DNA of 64,000 nucleotides, taken from CAWEPK01 sp963835595. GTDB lineage: Bacteria; Desulfobacterota; Syntrophorhabdia; Syntrophorhabdales; WCHB1-27. Positions 18,495 to 26,801 of the stretch are shown piece after piece. Below the pieces are notes generated by a model that had not been told where the DNA came from, did not search any database, and saw nothing but the letters and a program-made list of their open reading frames with translations. The stretch is from positions 2,604,001-2,668,000 of the forward strand of contig CAWIGL010000002.1 in assembly GCA_963835595.1 (NCBI GenBank), in the 5' to 3' direction. Position 1 is the first letter of the stretch. Each line of letters begins with the position of its first letter. A program made the position numbers and the translations under genes.

Positions 18495-19740
18495 CCTCTT
18501 CTCCGAGCAATAGCTGCTTGATAAGGTCGAGCACTGCGGGGCTGCCGTCTTCCTTGAGGGCGGCCAGGTGCGGATGGACGATCTTGTTGACGATCGACCG
18601 GGTGAGCAGGTCGAGCTGCCTGACCGTCTCGGCGTCCGCGCCTTTCAGCTTCTGGAGCGTTTTCTTAAGCTCCCTGTCCCGCATCGCATCGAGGCGTTCC
18701 CGTATGCGGGCGATAACAGGGTTCATATCGAGCCGGCCGAGCCACAGCGCGAACTTGCGCACCTCTTCGTCCACGATGTCGTGCGCCCTGCGGGACTCCT
18801 CGATCCTGTCGGAAAGGTGGGCCTGGGATAGCTCTTTCAGGTCGTCTATGTCGTAAAGGTAGACGTTCTCGATGTCGTTCACCCCAGGCTCGACGTCCCT
18901 AGGCACCGCTATGTCGATGAAAAAGAGGGGGCGCCTCTTCCTCTTCTTCATGGCGTCCATGACCGTCGGCTTGTCGATGATCGGCCTCTCCGAGCCGGTA
19001 GACGAAAGGACCATATCGACCCGGACGAGCAGGTCCGCCAGGGCCTCGAAAGGATGGGCCGCGCCTATGATCTGCTCGGCAAGCTGCTGCGCGGCGCCGA
19101 AGGTGCGGTTCGTCACGAGCACCTCGCCGAGGCCCTCTTTCCGGAAGTGCTTGAGGGCGATCTCGCACATCTCGCCCGCGCCGACCACCAGTATCTGCTT
19201 GCGCTGGAGGTCGCCGAAGATCTTGCGGGCAAGCTCGACCGCCATTGCGCTGATGGAGACGGGGTTGTAGCCGATCCGCGTCTCCGTGCGCACCCTTTTT
19301 GCCACCTGGAAGGCCCGGTTGAAGACCTTGTCAAGGAAAGGACCGGCAGCGCCGCTGCCGCTCGCCGACCGGTAGGCGTCCTTCACCTGGCCGAGTATCT
19401 GCGGCTCGCCTATGACCATCGAATCGAGCCCGGAGGCGACCAGGAAGAGGTGCCTGTAGGCCTCGTCGTCGCTCAGGAGGTAAGTATAGTCAGAAAGGGA
19501 GTCCGCGCTGCCGAAGCGGCCGGTCAGGGCGCCGATTGCGGCCAGGCCGGAAGCAGCCCGGTCCGCCCCGGTGACGTAAACCTCCGTCCTGTTGCAGGTG
19601 GAGATTACGGCCGCCTCTTCCGCCCCGGCTGCCTTAAGCTCGCCGAGCAGCCCCTGCGCCGCTTCATCCGATATGAAGAGCCTTTCCCTCACATCGAGGG
19701 GCGCGGTATTGTGGTTTAAGCCGAGGACAATTAAGTGCAT
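18457..19740 (-). CDS. hemA: Glutamyl-tRNA reductase
   Basis: The first committed step of C5 tetrapyrrole synthesis: NADPH reduction of glutamyl-tRNA to glutamate-1-semialdehyde. The 427-residue protein has GLNHNTAPLDVRERL, catalytic Cys49 in STCNRTEVYV, the nucleotide site VVGAGEMCEIALKHF and a C-terminal dimerization helix. It sits 6 bp after ccsA and overlaps hemC, a grouping that joins heme supply to cytochrome c maturation. Confidence 0.97.
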   Translation of the reverse strand: MHLIVLGLNHNTAPLDVRERLFISDEAAQGLLGELKAAGAEEAAVISTCNRTEVYVTGADRAASGLAAIGALTGRFGSADSLSDYTYLLSDDEAYRHLFLVASGLDSMVIGEPQILGQVKDAYRSASGSGAAGPFLDKVFNRAFQVAKRVRTETRIGYNPVSISAMAVELARKIFGDLQRKQILVVGAGEMCEIALKHFRKEGLGEVLVTNRTFGAAQQLAEQIIGAAHPFEALADLLVRVDMVLSSTGSERPIIDKPTVMDAMKKRKRRPLFFIDIAVPRDVEPGVNDIENVYLYDIDDLKELSQAHLSDRIEESRRAHDIVDEEVRKFALWLGRLDMNPVIARIRERLDAMRDRELKKTLQKLKGADAETVRQLDLLTRSIVNKIVHPHLAALKEDGSPAVLDLIKQLLLGEEDEKKMGNRDEGE

Positions 19741-19746
19741 GGTCTT

Positions 19747-20565
19747 TCAGATATAGGCGTGCAAGCCGCCGATGAAAAGGTTGACGCCGATGAAGGTGAC
19801 GACCACCGAGACGAATCCCGCTATCATCATGTACGCCGTTTTCCTTCCCCTCCAGCCGATGGCAAGCCTGTTGTGGATGAGTATCGCGTACATGAGCCAC
19901 GTGATGAGGGACCAGGTCTCTTTCGGGTCCCAGTTCCAGTATGAGCCCCAGGCCATCTCCGCCCAGATGGCGCCTGTGATGATGCCTATCGTCAGTAAAG
20001 GGAATCCATAGGACATGCACTTGTAGTTGATGCGGTCGAGGGTCTCCAGCGATGGGAAGTGGCCGGAGACATCGCGCATCCGCTTCCTCTTTATGCCCCG
20101 CTCGATGAACAGGTAGACGATGGAGACGAGGAACCCGGAGAAGAAGATGGCGTTCCCTATGAAGGCGAAGGCCGTATGGATAGGGAGCCAGTAGCTCCGA
20201 AGGACGGGCGGCAGGGGCCTGATCGCGGCCGGCGCCAGGAGCGCCCCTATGAGCATAAGGGCAATCACGGGGGCGAAGAGGGCGCCGAGGGACTCTACCT
20301 TATAGACGCGCCTCAAAAAGATGAAGAACCCCGCCATGCACAAGGCGAAAAATGAGAGGGACTCATGGAGGCTGGTGATCGGCATGTAGCCTGTGACGAA
20401 ATACCGCAAGATGAGGGCGAAGAGGTGGACGAAGAAGCCGTGAATGAGAAGGTAACGACCCGCATTCTCAAGCCTCGTCGTTCCCGCCCGGAGCGACCCC
20501 AGGTAGCAGAAGGAGGAAGCCAGGTAGAGACCGAGAGCCGTATACAGCACCCATGCAATGCTCAT
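19747..20565 (-). CDS. ccsA: CcsA-type cytochrome c biogenesis protein
   Basis: A heme-handling membrane protein of the system II cytochrome c maturation pathway, which delivers heme for attachment to CXXCH motifs. The 272-residue protein has about eight transmembrane helices and the WWD-type heme-binding motif WGSYWNWDPKETWSLITWL. Start ATG follows AGTAAGGTGA. It heads the ccsA-hemA-hemC operon. The partner CcsB/ResB is not in this window. The multiheme cytochromes nearby are its expected clients. Confidence 0.93.
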   Translation of the reverse strand: MSIAWVLYTALGLYLASSFCYLGSLRAGTTRLENAGRYLLIHGFFVHLFALILRYFVTGYMPITSLHESLSFFALCMAGFFIFLRRVYKVESLGALFAPVIALMLIGALLAPAAIRPLPPVLRSYWLPIHTAFAFIGNAIFFSGFLVSIVYLFIERGIKRKRMRDVSGHFPSLETLDRINYKCMSYGFPLLTIGIITGAIWAEMAWGSYWNWDPKETWSLITWLMYAILIHNRLAIGWRGRKTAYMMIAGFVSVVVTFIGVNLFIGGLHAYI

Positions 20566-20600
20566 TCACCTTACTCCATTGCAATAACGATGGACGTTAT

Positions 20601-20629
20601 ATTATACACGACGGGCAGGGGATTTGCCA
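20601..20629 (-). promoter_or_regulatory. Candidate promoter for ccsA-hemA-hemC
   Basis: On the minus strand a perfect TATAAT (20606-20601) lies 35 bp before the ccsA ATG, with a weak -35 (TGGCAA, 20629-20624) at 17-bp spacing. The IS256-type element begins only 16 bp upstream of the -35, so it inserted just outside this promoter. Confidence 0.55.
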
Positions 20630-20644
20630 TGACGCAGGTGGCCG

Positions 20645-21926
20645 GGCAATGTATCATATCTTGTGTCAGGACGATAAGACGGGGTACGCTTCCAGATAGA
20701 TCGACCAAATCTATTAGAGGAAGGAGGTACCCCGATGAAAGCGGTTGTCATCAACAGTGTAGCACGGGCGATGGAGGTGGTAAAGGAGATGAACGCCTCT
20801 TCAACTGAATGGTCCGACGAGTGCCGGGCGGCAGGCCGAAACGCCATTGCCGGCTTCTTGAGGGACCGGATGAAAGAATCGATCTCGGACTATCTGGCGC
20901 GGCTGCCGGACAAAACCTCGGATCGGAAGAACGGAAGTTATCTGCGCCATCTTCTCACCGAGCTTGGAGACATTGTCCTTTCAGTCCCCCGGACAAGAAG
21001 GTATATCCCCCTTGAGATTCTCAAAGCCTATGCCCGAAGGTGCGCCCAGGTAGACGGGCTCATCCTGGCCTGCTTCCTTTTAGGGCTCTCTACCAGGAAG
21101 GCAGGGGAGGCCCTTTTGACCATCCTTGGAGAGAAGGTGTCTCCTTCCACCGTAAGCCGGGTGGCGGCGACATTGGATGCGGCGGTTGCCGCCTTCCATA
21201 GTAGGAGGCTCTCCAACGTTTATCGCGCCCTTGTTTTCGACGGGATTATTCTTTCAAGGAAGACGGGCATGGGGCCATTGAGGAGACCTGTCATTGTAGC
21301 ATTGGGCATACGCGGAGACGGCAGGAAAGAAGTGATCGACTTCAGGCTCGCCTCTTCTGAAAGCGGGGCCGAGTGGGACAGGTTCCTGAAAGACCTCTGC
21401 GAGAGGGGCCTGACCGGAGAAGGAGTTGAAGTCATTTCGGTTGATGGGGGAAAGGGACTCCTTTCAGTTCTTCCCGATCATTACCCCGCTGTCCCCGTAC
21501 AGCTGTGCTGGGCGCACAAGATGAGGAATATACTGGAAAAGGTGAGGAAGAGAGACCATGAGGCAGTGCGAGAGGGCTTGCGGAAGATCTATAGGGCGCG
21601 CCATGCTATGCTTGCCAGACAGCACGCCGGAAGATGGAAGAGGAAATGGGAGGAGCAATACCCCCAGGCGGTAAAATGCCTCTTTGCCGACATTGACGAA
21701 CTCTTCACCTGCTTCCAGTTCGAGGACCCCGCCTTCCGGAAAAGCGTCAGGACCACCAACCACATTGAACGACGATTCAAGGAGGTGCGGAGGAGGACGC
21801 GTCCAATGGGGGCGTTCAGCAACAAGACAAGCGTGGACAGGATACTCTATGCAGTCTTCATGTACGAGAACAAGGCAGAGGAAGTCTATCCCGTCTTCCT
21901 GCTGACACAAAAGTCTTGACATTGCC
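20645..21926 (+). mobile_element. IS256-family insertion sequence
   Basis: The ends read GGCAATGT...TTGTGTCAG inward on both sides (left 20645-20669, right 21926-21902). Eight mismatched bases lie between the two conserved blocks, and a further shared AAGACGGG.TA lies inside. Flanks are GGTGGCCG (20637-20644) and GGTGGCGG (21927-21934), a 7/8 match that fits the 8-bp target duplication of this family. The stop codon of the transposase lies in the right inverted repeat. Base composition is visibly less GC-rich than the neighbours, supporting acquisition. Confidence 0.85.
20735..21919 (+). CDS. IS256-family transposase
   Basis: A full-length 394-residue DDE transposase. The probable catalytic triad is Asp169 (VFDGIIL), Asp237 (SVDGGKG) and Glu345 (NHIERRFKEVRRR), and CWAHKMRN matches the C..H motif after the second Asp. 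GGAGGTACCCCG precedes the ATG. There is no frameshift or truncation, so the element could be active, although its inverted repeats differ. It is embedded between the ccsA promoter and the vapBC genes and reads opposite to both. Confidence 0.93.
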   Translation: MKAVVINSVARAMEVVKEMNASSTEWSDECRAAGRNAIAGFLRDRMKESISDYLARLPDKTSDRKNGSYLRHLLTELGDIVLSVPRTRRYIPLEILKAYARRCAQVDGLILACFLLGLSTRKAGEALLTILGEKVSPSTVSRVAATLDAAVAAFHSRRLSNVYRALVFDGIILSRKTGMGPLRRPVIVALGIRGDGRKEVIDFRLASSESGAEWDRFLKDLCERGLTGEGVEVISVDGGKGLLSVLPDHYPAVPVQLCWAHKMRNILEKVRKRDHEAVREGLRKIYRARHAMLARQHAGRWKRKWEEQYPQAVKCLFADIDELFTCFQFEDPAFRKSVRTTNHIERRFKEVRRRTRPMGAFSNKTSVDRILYAVFMYENKAEEVYPVFLLTQKS

Positions 21927-21971
21927 GGTGGCGGCGCGGGGAGCGCCGCAGTCGAGAGGCAGGCCATTCCG

Positions 21972-22376
21972 TCAGGCTGTTTCCGCGAAGACGATCTTAT
22001 CGATCTGCTCGACCTGGTCGAAATGGCGGTCTCTCGTGACCAGGGTGCCTCCGACGTCCATGCAGCAGGCGGATATCCAGACGTCGTTTATCGGAATGCG
22101 CGCGCCTTTTGCGGTGAGGGAGAGATAAATAATGGCGTACTTGCGCGCTATTTCTTCCGTAACGTCGATTATCGACACCCCGAGGGCTTCTATGAAATCG
22201 TGCAATTTTTTCTCGTTGTAGGCCGAGCGGCGCCCGCGCGCGAAGCCGTAAAAAAGCTCTCCAAGCACTGGGGAGGGTAAGAATATCTCGCTGCCTCGCG
22301 TGGCGAGGAGCTCGACAATATCCGGTTTTCCCTCGGCGAAGTCGATGTAAGCGCTCGTGTCGAGGACGAGCTTCAC
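21972..22376 (-). CDS. vapC: VapC-type PIN-domain ribonuclease toxin
   Basis: A 134-residue PIN-domain protein, probably an RNA-cleaving toxin. The four acidic metal ligands are visible: Asp6 (LVLDTSAYID), Glu in VLGELFYG, Asp in INDVWISACC and Asp in LVTRDRHFD. Its start overlaps the stop of the antitoxin by 4 bp (ATGA), the usual VapBC order with antitoxin first. The gene ends 45 bp from the IS element. The family is clear; the RNA target is unknown. Confidence 0.9.
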   Translation of the reverse strand: MKLVLDTSAYIDFAEGKPDIVELLATRGSEIFLPSPVLGELFYGFARGRRSAYNEKKLHDFIEALGVSIIDVTEEIARKYAIIYLSLTAKGARIPINDVWISACCMDVGGTLVTRDRHFDQVEQIDKIVFAETA

Positions 22377-22612
22377 GCCCAGTCCTCTTCGCGTATCTCG
22401 TCGAACGTGCGCAACGCGGCTTTGAGGTCGGACGCTTCCTCGGATGTCAGCCAGCCCGCAGTCTTCCTCACAAGCTGCTCCCGGTTCCCGGTCAAGCCCA
22501 GCTTCTCGTCGACGGCTTCGATTATGAAAGCCGTCTTGGTCTTGCCTGCCTTCTTTGCGGCCCTCTTAACGGCCTCTTCCTTCCCGTGCGCCATTCTGAG
22601 GCTGATGGGCAT
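22373..22612 (-). CDS. vapB: VapB-type antitoxin (ribbon-helix-helix-like)
   Basis: A 79-residue protein whose N-terminal half (PISLRMAHGKEEAVKRAAKKAGKT) looks like a ribbon-helix-helix DNA-binding domain. The acidic C-terminal tail (LRTFDEIREEDWA) would fit the groove of the toxin. GGGGAGG lies upstream of the ATG. It is expected to neutralise the PIN toxin and repress its own promoter, which carries two direct repeats. Confidence 0.85.
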   Translation of the reverse strand: MPISLRMAHGKEEAVKRAAKKAGKTKTAFIIEAVDEKLGLTGNREQLVRKTAGWLTSEEASDLKAALRTFDEIREEDWA

Positions 22613-22624
22613 TTGCGCCTCCCC

Positions 22625-22671
22625 TGTATCGCATACGTACTAATTGTATCGCACTATAGCCTTCGCGTCAA
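22625..22671 (-). promoter_or_regulatory. vapBC promoter with paired direct-repeat operator
   Basis: On the minus strand TTGACG (22671-22666), a 17-bp spacer and TACAAT (22648-22643) form a near-consensus promoter. TGTATCGCA occurs twice in the plus-strand text (22625-22633 and 22645-22653), exactly 20 bp apart. One copy covers the -10. Two helical turns of spacing fits cooperative binding by VapB dimers. Confidence 0.7.
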
Positions 22672-22685
22672 GGACCGTTCCGCGC

Positions 22686-23285
22686 TTACTCGTCCGCCCG
22701 GCCGGTGAGCATCTCTTTGATGTGCGTGAAGGGGGTCCTGCCCATCGTCGCCATGTAGACATGGACGATGAGGAAGCAGGCGAAAACGTATGCCGCGCCG
22801 CCGTGGATGGCGTCGAGGACCGGGAGGCCGCCGATAAAGTCTATGGCGCGGCGGAAATGGACGATGTCGCTGAAGAGGATGCCGCTCACGGCGATGATGG
22901 GCGTGAATACAAGCTGGACTGCAAGGTAGGAAAGCTTCTGCAACGGGTTGAACTTCTCTTTTACCGTCGCGGGGAAAGGCGTCTTCTCGCCCTTGAATAC
23001 GCCGAAGGCGTAGTAACGGCCCTGAGGCCAGACGCCGCCCATGTCCCTCTTGCGCAGCCCGTAATACCGGGCGAGGCTTCTATCAAGGATGGCGGCGGCG
23101 AGCCAGAAGAGGAACCCGGCGATCATGGCGAAGCCCAGGACCTTATGTATGAGCACCGCCTTCTCGAAGGGGAAGATGTGCAGGCCCGCAATGCTGAGCT
23201 GCAAGCCCGTGAAGAGCAAAAGCAGCACGATTGCCGCATTGAACCAGTGCCATATACGCAGCCAGAGGGGATGCAGGGGCCTCAT
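22686..23285 (-). CDS. Membrane cytochrome b (HydC/b561-like)
   Basis: A 199-residue integral membrane protein starting MRPLHPLWLRIWHWFNA, with about four transmembrane helices and several membrane histidines (IHKVLGF, IHGGAAY, IVHVYMAT). This suits a di-heme b subunit that exchanges electrons with quinone. Its ATG overlaps the stop of the 13-heme cytochrome gene (ATGA), so the two are coexpressed. The pair resembles a split form of Geobacter CbcL, in which a multiheme c part is fused to such a b part. Family call firm; quinol dehydrogenase role inferred. Confidence 0.85.
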   Translation of the reverse strand: MRPLHPLWLRIWHWFNAAIVLLLLFTGLQLSIAGLHIFPFEKAVLIHKVLGFAMIAGFLFWLAAAILDRSLARYYGLRKRDMGGVWPQGRYYAFGVFKGEKTPFPATVKEKFNPLQKLSYLAVQLVFTPIIAVSGILFSDIVHFRRAIDFIGGLPVLDAIHGGAAYVFACFLIVHVYMATMGRTPFTHIKEMLTGRADE

Positions 23286-24943
23286 CTTTTCACCGTAATG
23301 CGCAGGATAATATGGACGCAGATGGCGGCAATAATCAGCACGATCAGCCAGAAACCGGCAAAATCGATCCATTTGAAGCCGATGCCCTCGCTGCGGGTGA
23401 GAGGCCGCAGCAGCAGGAAGTCGCGCAGCTCGTCCTTCCTCAGCCTGTCTTCGCTCAAAAGGAAGAAATCGGCCGAGCGCGCGATGGGGTAGGCGGCCAG
23501 CAGCGTGCCCTTGACCGGGATATAATCGGCCGCCCCCGGCCCGGGCAGCATGAAGAACATCGAGTCGTAGAACCGGGCCTTGCGCGAGTGGCAGGCGACG
23601 CAGTGCCTCACCTCGGCGGGCTTCTCGGAATAATCGTGGAAAGGCCTCGTGACGCTGATGGAGGCGTCGATCACGAGGCTCTCGTCCCGTTTTTTGAGGG
23701 TAGCGAAAAGCCGTCCGATTTGCTCGTCAGGGCTTTTCCCTTTGAGCAGGGCGGAGGGGTCGCCGCCGTAAGCGTGAGCCAGTTGGCCGTAGGTGAGCCT
23801 CGTCTTCCCGGCGGGCGACTTCCGTGCAAAAAAGAAGACTATGCTCTTTTGCGAGCGCGGGCTGTGGCACGAGGCGCATTCCAGGTAGTCGAAGTGGAGC
23901 GCCCTGTTGGGAAGCCACGCGTGTTTTTTCAGGTAATCGGTGTGGCACCGGGCGCAGACTGCGACGCGCTCCTTCGCCTCCTTTGCCCTGTACGGCTTCA
24001 CTTTGTGCGGGTCGTGGCAGTCGGTGCAGCGGGTTGCCCCTTCTTTGGCGTGGAGCGAGGCGCCGTAGGTGCGCTCCTCATCGGCGTGGCACCGGCCGCA
24101 GGAGGATGCCGCCCCTTTACCCGTGTGGCAATCGGCGCAGGCCACGCCGGCCAGGCCGTGGGCCGTCTTTTCGTAGTCCTTCGCCGAAGGCAGCTCCGGT
24201 ATGAATATGCGCGGGTCTATGGCGATCTCGAAGGCTTGCGGTCCGCTGACTACGAGCCTTGCCTGCGCAAAGCGGCTGCCCGCCGAATGGCAGGCCGCAC
24301 AGGCGGCCGGGCGCGGCGTTACCGTATGAGGGTCGGCATTCACGCTGTATGCCCGCTCTACCTTATATTTCCCCTTGAACGACAGCAAAAGCGTCTCTTC
24401 GAGGGCGCGCCATTCGGCGCCGTCGATGCGCCCGTCGCCGTTCTTGTCGATCGCGGCGGGCGTTATCCCTTTCCTGCCCCCGATCGAAAGGCGCACCTCC
24501 ATTCCGGCCTTTTCGGTCTTCGCATGGCAGGCGAGGCAGGAGAGTCTGTCGAGGTGGTCTGCCTTCGCGGCAAGGCCCTCGTGCTGCGCATTGGTATGGC
24601 AGGAGGCGCATGAGCGCTTATCTTTCTGAGGGTAGTGGACGTTGTGGCAGTCCCGGCAGGCCAAGCCCTTCTTCTTATGGGCGCTCGCGGCATATCGGTC
24701 GGCTGTCACATCGTGGCATGTCCGGCAATCCGGCTTAGGCAGCTTTTCTTCGTGGGGCAGGTTGGTTATGGTGGAATGGCAGTCCGTGCAGCCGACCCCC
24801 GCGTGGTTGACGTTCTTGTACGCCTCGTGGCAGCCCAGGCATTCATCATTCGAGACGGCCGCCTTCACAGCGCAGGGAATAAGGGAGACGAACGCCGCCA
24901 GAAGAAGCAGCCAGGCGCTTTTTCTCCCGCTGATCTTTTTCAT
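23282..24943 (-). CDS. 13-heme c-type cytochrome with EF-hand and C-terminal membrane anchor
   Basis: A 553-residue exported cytochrome. A signal peptide (about residues 1-29) precedes thirteen CXXCH motifs, the first at 35-39 and the last at 448-452. Between hemes 6 and 7 lies an EF-hand-like calcium loop, DKNGDGRIDGAEW (166-178). A transmembrane helix near 525-548 anchors the C terminus, leaving the hemes in the periplasm. ATG 24943 gives a better signal peptide than the TTG 12 bp upstream. Overlap with the cytochrome b gene suggests a quinol-to-periplasm electron conduit; the acceptor is unknown. No substrate-enzyme motif was recognised. Confidence 0.9.
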   Translation of the reverse strand: MKKISGRKSAWLLLLAAFVSLIPCAVKAAVSNDECLGCHEAYKNVNHAGVGCTDCHSTITNLPHEEKLPKPDCRTCHDVTADRYAASAHKKKGLACRDCHNVHYPQKDKRSCASCHTNAQHEGLAAKADHLDRLSCLACHAKTEKAGMEVRLSIGGRKGITPAAIDKNGDGRIDGAEWRALEETLLLSFKGKYKVERAYSVNADPHTVTPRPAACAACHSAGSRFAQARLVVSGPQAFEIAIDPRIFIPELPSAKDYEKTAHGLAGVACADCHTGKGAASSCGRCHADEERTYGASLHAKEGATRCTDCHDPHKVKPYRAKEAKERVAVCARCHTDYLKKHAWLPNRALHFDYLECASCHSPRSQKSIVFFFARKSPAGKTRLTYGQLAHAYGGDPSALLKGKSPDEQIGRLFATLKKRDESLVIDASISVTRPFHDYSEKPAEVRHCVACHSRKARFYDSMFFMLPGPGAADYIPVKGTLLAAYPIARSADFFLLSEDRLRKDELRDFLLLRPLTRSEGIGFKWIDFAGFWLIVLIIAAICVHIILRITVKR

Positions 24944-25055
24944 TCGGACCGTCAAACGGTCACGCGCACCTTCCGGGGCCTGCCGTTACAAGATTTCCCG
25001 CGCATCACTCACATTTAGTCAAGTGTCTTGGTGCTTGCAAGAGTGCCCCTCTCCG

Positions 25056-25345
25056 TTATCCCCCGGATAACATCGTGAAGCGGGGCGCCTCCAGCATCTC
25101 GACTTCCGTATACCCTTTTTGCATCTTGCTGTAAAGTATGTTGAGGAGTTGCTGAAAACTCGTAATCTGCCATCCGCCGATCATCCTCCAGACCTCCGGA
25201 TCGGCCCAATCCCACGTTTTGCCTCATCGAGCGTGCAATACCTGTAGTTTCCCGTTTCCCTGTCGAGCACCTTCAGCCTGATCCTGTATGTTGTGTTCGT
25301 TTCGCCTTCGCCTGCCGCTTGCGAATCGTCTCTCTCTTCCGCCAT
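25056..25345 (-). CDS. Small protein ending in Gly-Gly next to an E1-like enzyme (one base missing)
   Basis: AGGAGG stands 7 bp before the ATG at 25345. The first 44 codons (to CTLDEAK) are in one frame. Adding one A to the AAAA run near 25215 continues as TWDWADPEVWRMIGGW and ends VEMLEAPRFTMLSGG at TAA 25058-25056, 96 residues. Without the correction the frame stops at 25181. The restored tail has higher third-position GC and more protein-like content than the other frame. The C-terminal Gly-Gly and placement 75 bp after a rhodanese-E1 gene recall the sulfur carriers MoaD and ThiS, though it is longer and no family was recognised. Function is inference. Confidence 0.55.
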
Positions 25346-25419
25346 TTCCGTTCCTCCTGCTGCTATTACAACGGGCCTTCCGGCCCGCCGCGCGGCCTCT
25401 CTTTTCGTTATCGGGCTTC

Positions 25420-26625
25420 TCAATACCCCAGATCGCACACGTTGACCTCATACTTTACGCTGCCCTCGCCTGTGAGCGCCCTTATTGCCGGGTTCTCGCC
25501 GCAAAGCTCGCAGCCGGGGCGCCTGCCGATATCGATAAAGCTGGCGCCCAAGGTAAGGGCATTATAGATGTAGAACCTTCCGATCATCGGGGTCCCTATT
25601 CCGAGTACCAGTTTTACCGCCTCCGTCGCCTGGACGAGGCCGATGTGGCCGGGCACCATGCCCAGCACCCCGACCTGGCTGCAATTGGGGGTGAGGTTCT
25701 GGGCGGGCGGCACGGGGAAGATGCACCGCAAACAGGGGCCGCTCTTCTGCGGCCAGAAGACGCACGCCTGGCCGTCGAAACGGACGGCGCCGCCGAAGAC
25801 ATACGGCTTGCCCGCAAGATAAGAGGCGTCGTGTATGAGGAACTTCGTGCCGATATTGTCTGCGGCGTCGATCACAACGTCGAAGCCTTCGACGATCTCA
25901 AGGGCGTTCTCAGGGGTGAAGCGCTCCGGATAGGCGACGACCAACACGTCTGGATTGAGCTTCTCTACGGCCGATCTCGCGGAATCGACCTTGGGCCTGC
26001 CGATATCGGCAGTACCGTGGATGACCTGCCTGTTCAGGTTGGAGAGGGAGACCTTGTCGAAATCGACGAGGCCGATGGTCCCTACGCCTGCGGCGGCGAG
26101 ATATAGGGCCGCTGAAGAGGCGAGACCGCCCGCCCCGACGAGCAGGACCCTCGCCTGCATGAGCCGCATCTGCCCTTCCTGACCAACCTCCTTCAGGAGC
26201 ATATTCCTGCTGTAGCGGTCGAGCTGGGCAGGGGTAAACGCGCCGTCTGCCGCAACGGGGGCGCCTGCATCGAGCCAGGCGTTGTAGCCGCCCGCAATCG
26301 AGTGGGCGTTCGCAAAACCCATCTTACGAAGCCGCTCGACGGCCCGCAAAGAGACCCTGCCGACTGCGCAGTAGACGAGGACGGGTGCCTCTTTGTTTTT
26401 GGCCAGCTTGTCTATCTCTTCTTCGAGCAGGCCCGGCGGGACCATTCGCGCGCCCTCGATATGTCCCAGGCACAATTCGCCTTCGCCCCTCAGGTCGATA
26501 AGGAGCGCCCGGTTGTCGCGCGAAAGTTGCTCTCTCGCCTCGCCGACCGATATTTCCTGAGCAAGCGGCCCTTCGCAGGCCGCTGCCGGATCCCGCCTTT
26601 CGGAGGCATCTTTTTGAGACTTCAT
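25420..26625 (-). CDS. Rhodanese - MoeB/ThiF (E1-like) fusion
   Basis: A 401-residue two-domain protein. A rhodanese domain (about residues 25-125) has its active-site Cys in VYCAVGRVS. An E1-like adenylating domain follows, with ATP site VGAGGLASS, NLNRQVIH, the Cys in NCSQVGVLG and a zinc site from CLRC and CELC. Such enzymes (MoeB, ThiF, MOCS3-like) adenylate the Gly-Gly end of a ubiquitin-like sulfur carrier and pass it sulfur. Domain order is the reverse of human MOCS3. No moaD or thiS is adjacent, but the next gene encodes a Gly-Gly-ending protein. Molybdopterin synthesis is a likely purpose given the molybdoenzyme nearby. Confidence 0.9.
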   Translation of the reverse strand: MKSQKDASERRDPAAACEGPLAQEISVGEAREQLSRDNRALLIDLRGEGELCLGHIEGARMVPPGLLEEEIDKLAKNKEAPVLVYCAVGRVSLRAVERLRKMGFANAHSIAGGYNAWLDAGAPVAADGAFTPAQLDRYSRNMLLKEVGQEGQMRLMQARVLLVGAGGLASSAALYLAAAGVGTIGLVDFDKVSLSNLNRQVIHGTADIGRPKVDSARSAVEKLNPDVLVVAYPERFTPENALEIVEGFDVVIDAADNIGTKFLIHDASYLAGKPYVFGGAVRFDGQACVFWPQKSGPCLRCIFPVPPAQNLTPNCSQVGVLGMVPGHIGLVQATEAVKLVLGIGTPMIGRFYIYNALTLGASFIDIGRRPGCELCGENPAIRALTGEGSVKYEVNVCDLGY

Positions 26626-26664
26626 GGCGCCGCGTTCATCATAGTAAACTTGTACCGCACGGTT

Positions 26665-26693
26665 AGTATAGACTTTACCATTGTGCTAATCAA
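26665..26693 (-). promoter_or_regulatory. Promoter of the rhodanese-E1 gene
   Basis: On the minus strand TTGATT (26693-26688), a 17-bp spacer and TATACT (26670-26665) match sigma70 elements. The predicted transcript has a leader of about 35 nt before the ATG at 26625. Confidence 0.6.
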
Positions 26694-26801
26694 TAAGGTT
26701 TTGTACTATTACCAAGCCCTTTTAAACGGAGCGCCCTTGCCGGCCCATCGGGCGCGGTCCCACGCTTGCCTCGTGACATGCGCGGCCCGATTCAGAATAG
26801 A

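Noticed and set aside
23312..24613. A 433-codon plus-strand frame opposite the 13-heme cytochrome
   Set aside because: It is the antisense shadow of a GC-rich gene with thirteen heme motifs on the other strand. It has no family signature and no ribosome site.
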